Of a DNA stretch of 64,000 nucleotides, positions 9,050-18,384 are shown in pieces (the stretch's first letter is position 1; every line of letters starts with the position of its first letter). The DNA is from Sulfurimonas sp. CG01_land_8_20_14_3_00_36_23 (GTDB lineage: Bacteria > Campylobacterota > Campylobacteria > Campylobacterales > Sulfurimonadaceae): NCBI GenBank assembly GCA_002781365.1, contig PETN01000017.1:1-64000 (forward strand), written 5' to 3'. Position numbers and translations under genes: made by a program. Below the pieces are notes generated by a model. That model was not told the DNA's origin. It saw only the letters and a program-made list of their open reading frames with translations, and searched no databases.

Positions 9050-10297
9050 ATGTATGAGAGTGACTTACTACTTGCCTTTTCCTTTATGGCTCTCCTTTTC
9101 TTAAGACAAATATCTATTTTAAAACAGGCAAATAAAATTAACTACGCTCCACTTATGGTAGGCATAGGTGCCATTAGCAGCATTGTTCATTTTATAATCT
9201 TTCCTGATCAAAAAGAGATTTCTCTGCTACTTCGAGAATCACTTCTCCCTCTTCTTGTCTCACTTTTGCTCTATATTGTTATGAATATACTGCATCAAAC
9301 ACAACAGACACAAAGCTTGAGATCGCAAGATGGTTTTGCACAAGCATTAGCCTCGCAACTTGCAGAGATGAAAGAGTTCATGGGTGGGATAGAGAAGAGA
9401 ATAGCACTCTCACAATATGATGAGTTAAAAGCCAAAGAGGAGATTTTTGAAAAATTCAAGCAAGATATGAAGGCTCTAGAGGGGATAAAAGAGAATCAAA
9501 GTAGATTTTTAGAAAAAATTGATGAGTTTGAAGTGTGGCAGCAGAGTGTTTCTAATGCTTTTTTAGAGTTCTCAACTGTACAACTCCCAGAACTTGATAA
9601 TGTTGTGCATAAACATATTGATATTCTTAGAATAGCAGAACAAGAACACCATAATCAACTCAAAAATATGCTCAATAAAGCGCTTCAAAGTAAGCTAGAG
9701 ACTTTGGATGAGATAGAAGCGTTAAAGGCTCAGTTGAGTGAAATGAGTAGGCTCTCTACAGATATAGCAGACTCTATTACCGAGCATACTCTCGTGAACC
9801 TCTCCGGAGTAACACAATCTTTTTCAAGACAACTACTCTCTTTAAAATCTCAAACAGAGAGTATGGGTACCTCTTTGTCAGAAGATGAAAACAGACTTAT
9901 AGGGATTAGAAATCAAAGCGAAATGATTATGAAGCAGATGATTCTCTCCTCCAAAAAAATGGATGAACTTAAAGAGAAAAATGATAGTTTCTCAACAACA
10001 TATCTAAGTGTTAAAGATTTGCTACATGACATTGAGCTGATTAAGAGTGATTATGTAAAGTCACAAGCTCAGTTGAGTAGTATTGCAAAAGAGATGAAGT
10101 TTTCTGAAGAAGAGCAGATAGAGGCACTTAAAAATCATGTAGAAGTTTTGAGTGAGATGTTAAGTAAGAAGATAGATGACTCTTTAGAAAAACTACATGA
10201 ACATTACCATATTGCCGACTCTGACATCTCTGAGAGTGTGAAAATACTCTCAAAAAAATTGCAAATACAAAAAGGATATACGCAACACGAGAGTTAA
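9050..10297 (+). CDS. Membrane-anchored coiled-coil protein, function unknown
   Basis: I do not recognise a family. I prefer ATG at 9050 over an in-frame TTG at 9038, because TTTGGAG at 9038-9043 is then its ribosome site; this gives 415 residues. Three hydrophobic helices come first (roughly 5-20, 32-52 and 66-85), followed by about 300 residues of charged, heptad-like helix with a short break near 165-185. The layout (short membrane bundle plus long cytoplasmic coiled coil) resembles septum- or flagellum-associated scaffold proteins, but no motif supports a role. It is convergent with the EAL gene, with 18 nt between the stops. Confidence 0.7.
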   Translation: MYESDLLLAFSFMALLFLRQISILKQANKINYAPLMVGIGAISSIVHFIIFPDQKEISLLLRESLLPLLVSLLLYIVMNILHQTQQTQSLRSQDGFAQALASQLAEMKEFMGGIEKRIALSQYDELKAKEEIFEKFKQDMKALEGIKENQSRFLEKIDEFEVWQQSVSNAFLEFSTVQLPELDNVVHKHIDILRIAEQEHHNQLKNMLNKALQSKLETLDEIEALKAQLSEMSRLSTDIADSITEHTLVNLSGVTQSFSRQLLSLKSQTESMGTSLSEDENRLIGIRNQSEMIMKQMILSSKKMDELKEKNDSFSTTYLSVKDLLHDIELIKSDYVKSQAQLSSIAKEMKFSEEEQIEALKNHVEVLSEMLSKKIDDSLEKLHEHYHIADSDISESVKILSKKLQIQKGYTQHES

Positions 10298-10315
10298 AAG
10301 TTACTCTTGATATTC

Positions 10316-11500
10316 CTACTCCGTTACATCCAAACATACAATGTGCGTGATAGAATCAATGCTTACTTTTACAGAGTAGGTTCTACACATATTGCCTGTT
10401 GCTTTAGAGATATATTTACTACTGAGATAATCACCGCTTAGAGAGTCTTTGGCTAGAAGATAGTACCATTTGAGACTATGGTCATGACCCTCTTTCGTAG
10501 GTTTATAAAGAACTTTCTCCTCTGAATGTATAATTGTTTGCCCTACTTGTATCCCATTCTCTTCATTAAGAATATAGACCGCTTCAAGTTTAGCGTGTTC
10601 CAAGACAACGCTGCTTAACATCTGCTCATTCTCAGGATGAGAGCGTTCTAATATAGAGATAACTTTTTGAGATAACTCTTGTAAATTTTTGATGAAGCTC
10701 TCTTTTTTTGTAAGATGCTCTTTCATTGCATATCTATATTTAGCCCCTACATCGAGGATATTTTTTACTATATCCTCTTTAATTGGAGCGGTAATCTCAT
10801 CTTTGGGCTTGCAGAGCCAAAAACCCTGAAAAATATCTATATCTTTTGTCATACAGCTGAGTATTTCATCTCTGCTCTCAACACCTTCTGCTAGGACTAT
10901 GGCTCCTATTTTATGACACATATTAGATATTGCACTCAATATTTCTGAGTGAATAAAGTTGTTGTGAACATCATAAATAAGAGACCTGTCCGCTTTGACA
11001 ATATCGGGTCGAATGAGAGCTAGTCTGTCAAAGCTTGAGTAACCCGTTCCAAAATCATCTACAGCGATAATGAAACCTAAACCTCTATACTTTTGAACAA
11101 ATTTTTGTAAAGAGGAGGTCTCTTTTACGCTATCTTCTTTAATCTCGACAACAATATTAGAGGGGTTGATTTGACTCTTTTGAACAAAATCAATAAAATC
11201 ATTAGAGTTATCATTCTCAATAATAGAAGATTCAAAGTTTAAGAAGAGGAGTAAACTTTTGTCCTCTTTGTAGTAGCTCTTAAACTTTGTAATAGCTAAT
11301 TCTCGGACATAATTATCGAGTCTTGAGGAGAGGTTCTCTTTTTGAGCTTGAGCAAAAAGAAAAAGTGGCATAATGATTCCACCATCTTCATCATAGGCTC
11401 TTGTGAGTGCTTCATACGCTATAATTTTTTGGTCTTTTATAGAGATTATAGGTTGAAAGAAAATTGTAATTTTACTATTTTTGATTAATGTGTTAATCAT
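10316..11500 (-). CDS. EAL-domain cyclic-di-GMP phosphodiesterase
   Basis: A 394-residue protein with an N-terminal EAL domain (about 1-240) and no recognised sensor; the C-terminal 150 residues are unassigned, possibly a GAF-like sensor. Catalytic hallmarks are present: YEALTR (the EAL triplet itself), the acidic VEIKED position, DDFGTGYSSFDRL, KADRSL and LAEGVE, so it is predicted to linearise c-di-GMP to pGpG. It has no transmembrane segment and is probably cytosolic. It lies 108 nt downstream of the GspF-like gene on the same strand, and an apparent -10 in the gap suggests its own promoter. The ATPase of the neighbouring machine has an N-terminal domain of the c-di-GMP-binding MshEN type. 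Confidence 0.9.
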   Translation of the reverse strand: MINTLIKNSKITIFFQPIISIKDQKIIAYEALTRAYDEDGGIIMPLFLFAQAQKENLSSRLDNYVRELAITKFKSYYKEDKSLLLFLNFESSIIENDNSNDFIDFVQKSQINPSNIVVEIKEDSVKETSSLQKFVQKYRGLGFIIAVDDFGTGYSSFDRLALIRPDIVKADRSLIYDVHNNFIHSEILSAISNMCHKIGAIVLAEGVESRDEILSCMTKDIDIFQGFWLCKPKDEITAPIKEDIVKNILDVGAKYRYAMKEHLTKKESFIKNLQELSQKVISILERSHPENEQMLSSVVLEHAKLEAVYILNEENGIQVGQTIIHSEEKVLYKPTKEGHDHSLKWYYLLAKDSLSGDYLSSKYISKATGNMCRTYSVKVSIDSITHIVCLDVTE

Positions 11501-11532
11501 AACTTCTCCATAGAGTGCTTCATTTTTAAGTA

Positions 11533-11538
11533 ATTATA
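11533..11538 (-). promoter_or_regulatory. Candidate -10 element of the EAL gene
   Basis: TATAAT on the minus strand, 32 nt upstream of the EAL start. An inverted repeat AACAA-N3-TTGTT (11554-11566) lies upstream of it, near where a -35 or activator/operator site would be. Confidence 0.4.
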
Positions 11539-11608
11539 ATAAAACAAATAGATAACAATCGTTGTTTTATGTATAAAAACTAAGCACTTTGAAGAAGTAG
11601 TTTAACTT

Positions 11609-12853
11609 TTATCGACCTTGTACAGCATTTCCCATACTCCACATAGGTAAGAAGATACCAAGAGCAAGTAAAATAACCATAGAAGCGATAATAAAGAGCA
11701 TGATAGGCTCAATTGCTTCTGAAAGTCCTGCAATGATTGCATCAAATCGCATTTTGTAGTAATCTGCTACCTTACTAATCATTGTATCAAGCGAACCACT
11801 ATCCTCGCCAGCTGAAATCATCTGTATAATCATGTTTTCAAAGAGTCCAGTGTCTTTTAACCCTTGGTTAAGCGTACCACCTTTTTCAACTGTTGAGCGT
11901 ACTGATAAAAGCTGTGACTTAAGAGGAAGGGAATCAATCATTGCTATGGCAGTATCAAGTGCATCTGCTATTGGGATACCTGCACGAATCAACTCTGCAA
12001 ACACAAGAGTAAAACGGCTAAGAGTGGCAAATTTTATAAGGTTTTTAATCAGATAGGTTTTGAGTAGAAACGCATGCCAAGCATATTTGATATGCCTATA
12101 GTTGTTTATAAGATATTTAAATATCATAAACGAGATAAAGAGGACGGCTAAAACATAAGGACCATAATTGTTAAAGAGATGTTCTAATGTAAGTAAAATT
12201 TGAGTTGGAAGTGGTAAGTCTGCCCCTAACTCTTCAAAAATTGCTTTAAATTGTGGTACAACATAGGAGATAAGGATTGTAAATGCTACTGCCATAGCTA
12301 TCATTACATTTCTTGGGTATGCCATCGCTTTTTTAAACTTAACAACATTCGCTCTAATCTCTTCAAGCATATCTGCTAAGGAGTAGAGAGACTGGTCTAG
12401 ATTACCAGTTTGTTCACCTAATTGAACCATAGCAATGGTTAAGTTACCTAACTCAAATCTAAAGTTCTCCATTGACTTTGATAAAGAGTGACCGGAGTTA
12501 ATATCATCAGCTAATTTTATAAAAACAGTTTTGAGTGCTTGATCATCCGTTGATTTTCCAATTTCTCCAAGCGAGTCATGTATAGAGATACCTGCATTTG
12601 TCATTACTGCGAGTTGTCTTATCGCTGCAATAAGGGAATCTGGTTTAATTTTACTCTTTTTAATATTTTTAAAAAACTCTGTTTTAAATCTTTTGAACTG
12701 AATATCTAGCGGTTCTTCTGCTTCAACAACTTTTATAATGATTCCAGAGTGTTTTAGCCTTGCAAAATTGTTCGCCTCTTTTCTATCATTCGCATAGAGT
12801 GCAATTTCTTCTTTTTTACCTTTTGTTAATAGTGTAACTATAAAATATTTCAT
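11609..12853 (-). CDS. GspF/PilC/MshG-family inner-membrane protein (CtsF-like)
   Basis: The 414-residue platform protein of type II secretion/type IV pilus machines; it couples the ATPase to fibre assembly in the inner membrane. It has the family layout: a short N-terminal cytoplasmic part, two T2SSF repeats (about 70-195 and 275-400), a membrane helix after the first repeat (about 172-200), another near 220-245, and a C-terminal helix (about 380-405). Recognisable stretches are AIRQLAVMTNAGISIHDSL and GEQTGNLDQSLYSLADMLEE, echoed by SAGEDSGSLDTMISKVADYY. Its ATG overlaps the ATPase stop (ATGA). It is last in the machine operon. C. jejuni ctsF follows ctsE in the same way. Confidence 0.9.
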   Translation of the reverse strand: MKYFIVTLLTKGKKEEIALYANDRKEANNFARLKHSGIIIKVVEAEEPLDIQFKRFKTEFFKNIKKSKIKPDSLIAAIRQLAVMTNAGISIHDSLGEIGKSTDDQALKTVFIKLADDINSGHSLSKSMENFRFELGNLTIAMVQLGEQTGNLDQSLYSLADMLEEIRANVVKFKKAMAYPRNVMIAMAVAFTILISYVVPQFKAIFEELGADLPLPTQILLTLEHLFNNYGPYVLAVLFISFMIFKYLINNYRHIKYAWHAFLLKTYLIKNLIKFATLSRFTLVFAELIRAGIPIADALDTAIAMIDSLPLKSQLLSVRSTVEKGGTLNQGLKDTGLFENMIIQMISAGEDSGSLDTMISKVADYYKMRFDAIIAGLSEAIEPIMLFIIASMVILLALGIFLPMWSMGNAVQGR

Positions 12854-14601
12854 CCTTTTGCCACCCTTAATATTTCTTCTATGCTTGTAATACCATCGAG
12901 AGCTTTTTGAATTCCATTTTCATAAATTCCAATGAATCCATCTCTCTTGGCTTGTTCTAACATAGCATCTTTAGAAGCTCCTTTGGCAATAATGGAAGAT
13001 AACTCCTCTGAGATATTTAAGACCTCACATATCATTTCTCTCCCCATGTAGCCGCTTTCATTACACTCTTTACACCCTTTTCCAATGTAAAACTTTGCAT
13101 TTTCAGGGATAAAACTACCTAACTCTTCTATTATAGTAGGTGACAACTTCTCTTCTACCTTACAATGCACGCATATCTTTCGAACCAGTCTTTGCGCCTG
13201 AATAGCTACCAATGCACCACTTATAAGATAGTGTTGTATTCCCATATCTGCCATACGAGGAATAGAACTGATTGCATCATTCGTATGAAGCGTAGAGATC
13301 ACTAAGTGACCAGTAAGAGCAGCTTTTATGGCTATCTCTAAGGTCTCTTGATCTCGAATCTCACCAATCATAATCTTATCTGGATCTTGTCTTAGGATGG
13401 AACGAAGTGCATCTGCAAAACTGAGACCAACTTTAGGATTGACTTGAACTTGTTGAATAAGGTTCATTCTATACTCTACAGGATCTTCTACTGTAATAAC
13501 CTTATCCTCAACATTTCTAAGTTCATTAAGTGCACCATAAAGAGTTGTTGTCTTACCACTACCAGTAGGTCCAGTTACAAGAATAATACCAAAAGGGGCT
13601 TGTAAACCTTTTAGAAGTTTCTGATAATTTGCTGTATCCATACCTGCATCTTCCAATTTTACTAAGGCTTTTTGTTTATCTAAAACACGCATTACAATAG
13701 ATTCACCATATAAAATTGGCAGTGTAGATATCCTAAAATCGTATTCAAGTGCTCCAACTAGTGTTGAAAAACGACCATCTTGAGGCTTTCTTTTTTCTGC
13801 AATATCAAGATTTGCTAAAAGTTTAAGCCTTGATGCTAGTGGAGGGTATATATCTTTTTCAAATATAAACATTTCAGTTAACTTTCCATCAACTCTACCT
13901 CGAACAACGCAGTTCTTTTCTGTTGGTTCGATATGTATATCACTTGCACGACCTTGAATACATGTTTTTAAAACAACATCTATTAAAAGTAAGATAGATG
14001 AAGCCTCTTGTTGCTCCTCTACAGAGTTAATAGAATTGAGTTCATCTCTTATTTTTGCGACTAAATCTTTTACGCTGTTTTTGAGCTCAACTTTAAAGAG
14101 ATAAGACTGAATCTGCTTTTTTGTTGCTACAGCCACTTTAAGTGGTTTTCTTGGAAAGAGCCTCTGCAGAGCTTCTTGAGCATCTATGTTGAGAGGATCA
14201 TTAAAAGCAACAGTTACACTTAATTCATCTTCAGAAATAGGCAGAGCATTAAATTTCTTTAGCTGTGCTAAAGGGGCTCTTTCTGTTAGCTTATAGTCCA
14301 TATCAATAGAGTCCAAGTCAATAAAGAGTAAATTCTCTTCTTGAGATAACTTTTGCAAGACAATGTGCTCTTTGATATAGTCATAATCATCTATGATTGA
14401 GAGTTCATAAACACCAGACCTGATTTGCTGCACTATAAAACGAACAAGCCTATCCATCGTCATAAAACCAGAGAGTGTTATATCTCTCAAAATCAAATCT
14501 GGGCTTATACTTTGTGCTAATAGCCTGTCAACTTGTCTTTGCATAATGGAGCCATTTGCAAGTAAATCCTGTGTAATTCTATCCAAAACAACTCCTACCA
14601 A
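12850..14601 (-). CDS. GspE/PilB/MshE-family assembly ATPase (CtsE-like)
   Basis: The 583-residue hexameric ATPase that powers fibre or secretion assembly at the inner-membrane face. It contains Walker A GPTGSGKTT, the Asp box VEDPVEY, Walker B region IMIGEIRDQETLEIA and the His box GHLVISTLHTNDA. A zinc tetracysteine follows (KICVHC and GCKECN). The N-terminal 60 residues contain two tandem hydrophobic segments centred on Gly17 and Gly45 with the spacing of MshEN repeats, although the consensus RLG is not kept, so c-di-GMP binding is uncertain. It overlaps the preceding gene by 7 nt and the following gene by 4 nt. Confidence 0.93.
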   Translation of the reverse strand: MVGVVLDRITQDLLANGSIMQRQVDRLLAQSISPDLILRDITLSGFMTMDRLVRFIVQQIRSGVYELSIIDDYDYIKEHIVLQKLSQEENLLFIDLDSIDMDYKLTERAPLAQLKKFNALPISEDELSVTVAFNDPLNIDAQEALQRLFPRKPLKVAVATKKQIQSYLFKVELKNSVKDLVAKIRDELNSINSVEEQQEASSILLLIDVVLKTCIQGRASDIHIEPTEKNCVVRGRVDGKLTEMFIFEKDIYPPLASRLKLLANLDIAEKRKPQDGRFSTLVGALEYDFRISTLPILYGESIVMRVLDKQKALVKLEDAGMDTANYQKLLKGLQAPFGIILVTGPTGSGKTTTLYGALNELRNVEDKVITVEDPVEYRMNLIQQVQVNPKVGLSFADALRSILRQDPDKIMIGEIRDQETLEIAIKAALTGHLVISTLHTNDAISSIPRMADMGIQHYLISGALVAIQAQRLVRKICVHCKVEEKLSPTIIEELGSFIPENAKFYIGKGCKECNESGYMGREMICEVLNISEELSSIIAKGASKDAMLEQAKRDGFIGIYENGIQKALDGITSIEEILRVAKG

Positions 14602-15137
14602 TAAACATGTCGCTTAAGAGTTATTGTATCGTAAAACTCTTCTATAACAATTTTGCTAAGCTTATCATCCTTAGTAAGATATAACTTATACGTCAATTTT
14701 TTATCTGTGTCATCTTCAAAAAGATAAAATGCTCTTGATTCATGCTCTCCAAGTTTTGCATAGAGGTCAAATACTTTTGAGAGGACATAGTCTGTGCTTG
14801 GCAAATCTAAAGAAGATAAATTATACCCATCTATCAAGGCGTGATAGAGTAATTTTTTTTGCATTAAAATGACAGCAAAGTAGGCAGAGTTTGCTCTAGC
14901 CTCAGCTGAGAACTTTAGAATTGCGATAGGAATAGATAATCTATCTAAGTAGTCAGAATTTAAGCAGGCAAACGCATATAAAGAGACAAACTCTTCATCA
15001 TTTTTAAATCTGCCAAAATTATTGAAACCAATATCACATACATCTACATATTTCTTATTTTGATAAAGATTAAACATATTTTGTTTTATATCTGCGTATA
15101 AACTAAATGCAATAAATAGGGCAAGTATTATTTTCAT
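14595..15137 (-). CDS. Exported protein of the secretion/transformation locus, function unknown
   Basis: A 180-residue protein with a short signal peptide (MKIILALFIAFSLYAD) and helical, possibly TPR-like content afterwards; no motif is recognised. It sits between the TPR/membrane gene and the ATPase with 4- and 7-nt overlaps, so it is certainly part of the operon. The standard MSHA order (mshN-mshE) has no gene here. In C. jejuni ctsX occupies the position between ctsP and ctsE, so either this gene or the next one upstream (15134-15997) is the positional counterpart. Confidence 0.7.
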   Translation of the reverse strand: MKIILALFIAFSLYADIKQNMFNLYQNKKYVDVCDIGFNNFGRFKNDEEFVSLYAFACLNSDYLDRLSIPIAILKFSAEARANSAYFAVILMQKKLLYHALIDGYNLSSLDLPSTDYVLSKVFDLYAKLGEHESRAFYLFEDDTDKKLTYKLYLTKDDKLSKIVIEEFYDTITLKRHVYW

Positions 15138-15997
15138 TTGAATTTCCCTGATGTAATTTCATCCAATAAAAGCTTTGCCTGATTGGATTGTGAGTGTTCA
15201 ACATATTGCTGGAGTGTCTTTACGGCCATCTCTTTTTTGTTGAGTTTCACAAGTGATTTCGTAAATATAATCCAACTTGCTTCTATATTGTTATTGAGTT
15301 CATTCGTAATTAAAGAGTAGTTATAGGACATATTATATTCTCCTATCTCATAATATTTTTTAGCAACAAAAAGACTCAGAATAGGATTGTTGCTTTTTTT
15401 GAACCTTTTAATAACAGATTGAATATCTTCTCGTGTATTTTGTCTTTTAATCTCAATAGAATCTACTTGAACAGTTTCTTTGATTTTAGTTTTTTCAGGA
15501 GCTTCATTTTTTGAAGTAGCTTGTTTATTAGCTTGATCAGTATTTGTACTTTTTTGCGTTTTTACTTGAGCCTTTTTATCCTCTTCATAGTATGGAAGAG
15601 CATTGTCATGCATACTATTCATAAATTCTAAAGAGGGAGACAAAACAATCTTTTTCTCTTTTAGTTTATTACTCTGAGCAAGATGCTCTTGCTTTAGATA
15701 CATTTGCTCTATAACTTTGTCAATATCCTCAAGAGAGATAGTAGCCAAAGAAAGATTTTTATCTTGCGTTGTATTGAGCTCTTTTGTAGTTGGTTCAACC
15801 TTTTTTTCTAGCACTATGACAGAAGTTTTTTCTTGCTCAGGAACTTGATTATTACTATCTATGTACGAAGAATACTCCAAAATAGTAAGTACTATTATAA
15901 AAATAATCAGTATACTTATAATAATTACAGCATGTGGAATATAGGACTTAATTTTATAATTGAGCCACTTGCTCTCTAGTTCATGTATATTAAGCAT
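15134..15997 (-). CDS. Membrane-anchored TPR-like protein (MshN/CtsX-position)
   Basis: A 287-residue single-pass protein: a short cytoplasmic N-terminus, a membrane helix VIIISILIIFIIVLTIL (about 24-40), a polar linker rich in Lys, Thr and Glu (about 50-190), and a C-terminal helical region (about 195-287) with TPR spacing (LFVAKKYYEIGEYNMSYNYS and WIIFTKSLVKLNKKEMAVKT). MshN of the MSHA pilus has this architecture and the same place after the AAA ATPase gene. Its start overlaps that gene by 8 nt. Role inferred from position and topology only. Confidence 0.7.
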   Translation of the reverse strand: MLNIHELESKWLNYKIKSYIPHAVIIISILIIFIIVLTILEYSSYIDSNNQVPEQEKTSVIVLEKKVEPTTKELNTTQDKNLSLATISLEDIDKVIEQMYLKQEHLAQSNKLKEKKIVLSPSLEFMNSMHDNALPYYEEDKKAQVKTQKSTNTDQANKQATSKNEAPEKTKIKETVQVDSIEIKRQNTREDIQSVIKRFKKSNNPILSLFVAKKYYEIGEYNMSYNYSLITNELNNNIEASWIIFTKSLVKLNKKEMAVKTLQQYVEHSQSNQAKLLLDEITSGKFK

Positions 15998-16799
15998 TGA
16001 TTAAACCTGTGTGTATTGCGGACATTTCAATTATTTTATGAGATACTAGACTTTTATTGATTTTCACTGGGTTGTTCTCTTCATACCATGTGTAAATATC
16101 AAATAGGGAGTATAAAAGTTTATTTGTATCTCTATAATTTCCTTTTGTTATTTTATGAATTAAGTTTACAGACTTATTTTGAAACATATTTGCTGCGTCA
16201 AAACAGTTGGCTTTCATCAATTTTTTTTGTATATATATTTTAAGCTCAGCACTAGACGCATTTTCTAACTCTATACTCTCCCAAATTCTTGTTTGAAAAT
16301 GCTCTTTTGCAATAAGGTCTTCTTTCTCAGTTTTATGTAAAGCGATAACAAACTTTACCTTTCTTGTGTCCGAAAGTAACCTTATCTTCTCCATTAGAGC
16401 AGGGGAATAAAGTTGTGCCTCATCTAATAATACTAATGGAATCTCATCTATGAAGCTTTCATTCATAATTTTCATAAATTGTGTGAAATTTAATTCACCT
16501 TTATATTTTACATTGAGTAAATCTTGAGCAAGCGTTTTAAAAAATTCACTCTCGTCGAGTATTGGAGTATTGTAGAGATGAACCATTTGCAGAGTTGAGA
16601 GATCATGGTATATTTTTGTTAAAAACATACTCTTACCAGTTCCAGGCTTGCCATAAAGAAGTATCATTTTTAGAGGTTTCTTAACAGAGTCTTTAAGTGA
16701 CTGATATATTGTTGAAACTCTATCTAACTGTATGTAATCTTTAGCATTTACAGTATCTAAAAAAACATTTTTCGAGTTTTGAAAGATACTTGACTTCAT
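15990..16799 (-). CDS. ExeA/MshM-type AAA ATPase (CtsP-like)
   Basis: A 269-residue P-loop ATPase with Walker A LYGKPGTGKS (about 45-54) and Walker B LVLLDEAQ (about 117-124), plus a sensor segment VKFVIALHKTE. ExeA/GspA, MshM and C. jejuni CtsP are small ATPases of this type that accompany a secretin and help place or activate it. CtsP is a peripheral inner-membrane NTPase required for transformation. There is no peptidoglycan-binding domain like that of ExeA. It lies 1 nt after the secretin gene, in the order secretin-ATPase-membrane protein shared with both the msh and cts loci. Confidence 0.85.
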   Translation of the reverse strand: MKSSIFQNSKNVFLDTVNAKDYIQLDRVSTIYQSLKDSVKKPLKMILLYGKPGTGKSMFLTKIYHDLSTLQMVHLYNTPILDESEFFKTLAQDLLNVKYKGELNFTQFMKIMNESFIDEIPLVLLDEAQLYSPALMEKIRLLSDTRKVKFVIALHKTEKEDLIAKEHFQTRIWESIELENASSAELKIYIQKKLMKANCFDAANMFQNKSVNLIHKITKGNYRDTNKLLYSLFDIYTWYEENNPVKINKSLVSHKIIEMSAIHTGLINA

Positions 16800-16800
16800 T

Positions 16801-18375
16801 CTACTCTTTCTCTATTTGAAGTTTTTTCATCATATTTGATGCATTATGGTCTAAGATAGCATCCGTTAGCCCTTCATAGCCTAAATCTGATAACGATAAA
16901 CTATCATACTCTTTGTCAATAATATGCGGTTCAATTACGATAACAAGCTCTTGAACTTGCTTTATTTTACTCTCATACTTGAAAAAGTAACTCAATCCAG
17001 GGATGTCTCCTAAAATAGGAACTTTACTAGAGTCAATCATATGTTTAGTGTTAATTAAGCCACCTAGGATAATTCTGTTTCCATCTTTTACAGTTACAAC
17101 AGAAGATAATTGACGACGTGTAAGGTCTGGCGGCATGACTCTTCCTGTTGAACCAGTTGTAATAGTTTGTGCTGTTTCTGAAAGGGATGGATTGATTTTA
17201 AGTGTAATCGTCTTATCATCTGCAATTTCAGGAGTAATATCAAGCAAAACACCTGCAAAAACTGATTTTACTTCATCGTTTTGTGTGGTAGAAGCAACTC
17301 CTCCACCAGAGCCTTGTTGGCTCGTTGATTGTTGAAGCTTATAAAAGTATTCAGTTCCAGCTGTTATGAGTGCTGGTTGATTATTTAGAGTGAGCACTTT
17401 CGGATTAGAGATTGAGCTTACATCGCCTTGCGTTTGTAAAAATTTAATCACTTCATTTAATGAGCCACCACCTTTAATGGTAACAAGATTTGCTACATTT
17501 TTGGCTTGATCACCCACAGTTGTAATCGAAGTATCTGTCCATTCAGTAACATTGTTTTTACTCATATAATCAACAGATAACTGAACATTTTGAAGTGCAT
17601 ATAACTGTTTCCAATCTATACCTGTTGTTTTGCCTTTATCCATAGTGACAGACAACAGTTGAACGTCAATTAGAACTTGCAGTTGAACTTTATTTTGTAA
17701 TTTTTTTAGATAGCCTTCTAATCTTTGCATCTGCTTTATTGTCGCAGTGACTGTTATAAGACCAGCATTCTTATTGATAATTGGAGCTTCAGCCTGATAC
17801 GCATCATTTGGTCGATTGAGAACTCTTCTAAATTCAAGATCCAAATCAGCCCAAAACTGTACTTCATCTGTTGACTCTATTTTCATCCCTGACTGCGCAT
17901 TAGAACCGCTATCACTACTCTGTGTGGATCCACTTGCTGATGAAGTCCCAGCACTCCCTCCACTAGTTGCAGAAGAGGAACTAAGAGTAATATCCGTGCT
18001 CCCAGTTCCTTTTCTTTGTGATAAAATATAGTCAATACCGAAAACTTTTGTACTTAGGTATGAAACTTTCAATAGATTGTTTTCTAACTTATATGATAAG
18101 TTGTTTTCTTTTAAAATAATGTCTAAAACTTCATCTATTGTTAAATTTTTTAAGTGTGTTTTGTTAAGTTTTCTTTCCAAAAACTTTTCGGCATGTGGAT
18201 CTGTGATAATGACACTAAATTCACACTCATCACTTAGTTGTTCTATAAAATCAATAATTTTTGTATCTTTTGTTGAGCTTATACTGAAAAGTTCATAAGA
18301 ACAATCAGCATAACTGCTAGTTGACAATATAACCGCTAAAAGTGTTCCATATATTGAAGGATGTATTAATTTCAT
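16801..18375 (-). CDS. Secretin, MshL/PilQ/GspD family (CtsD-like)
   Basis: The 524-residue outer-membrane multimeric channel. A signal peptide (about 1-23) is followed by a secretin/TonB N-terminal-type domain (about 30-110), a low-complexity Ser/Gly/Thr linker (about 128-165), an N-domain repeat (about 190-260) and the secretin barrel (about 275-505), ending with the signature VPILGDIPGLSYFFKYE. It is short, with few N-domains, like MshL and CtsD and unlike full GspD. No pilotin is evident. In a transformation machine this would be the pore through which double-stranded DNA enters the periplasm. Confidence 0.92.
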   Translation of the reverse strand: MKLIHPSIYGTLLAVILSTSSYADCSYELFSISSTKDTKIIDFIEQLSDECEFSVIITDPHAEKFLERKLNKTHLKNLTIDEVLDIILKENNLSYKLENNLLKVSYLSTKVFGIDYILSQRKGTGSTDITLSSSSATSGGSAGTSSASGSTQSSDSGSNAQSGMKIESTDEVQFWADLDLEFRRVLNRPNDAYQAEAPIINKNAGLITVTATIKQMQRLEGYLKKLQNKVQLQVLIDVQLLSVTMDKGKTTGIDWKQLYALQNVQLSVDYMSKNNVTEWTDTSITTVGDQAKNVANLVTIKGGGSLNEVIKFLQTQGDVSSISNPKVLTLNNQPALITAGTEYFYKLQQSTSQQGSGGGVASTTQNDEVKSVFAGVLLDITPEIADDKTITLKINPSLSETAQTITTGSTGRVMPPDLTRRQLSSVVTVKDGNRIILGGLINTKHMIDSSKVPILGDIPGLSYFFKYESKIKQVQELVIVIEPHIIDKEYDSLSLSDLGYEGLTDAILDHNASNMMKKLQIEKE

Positions 18376-18384
18376 TTGTTATAC

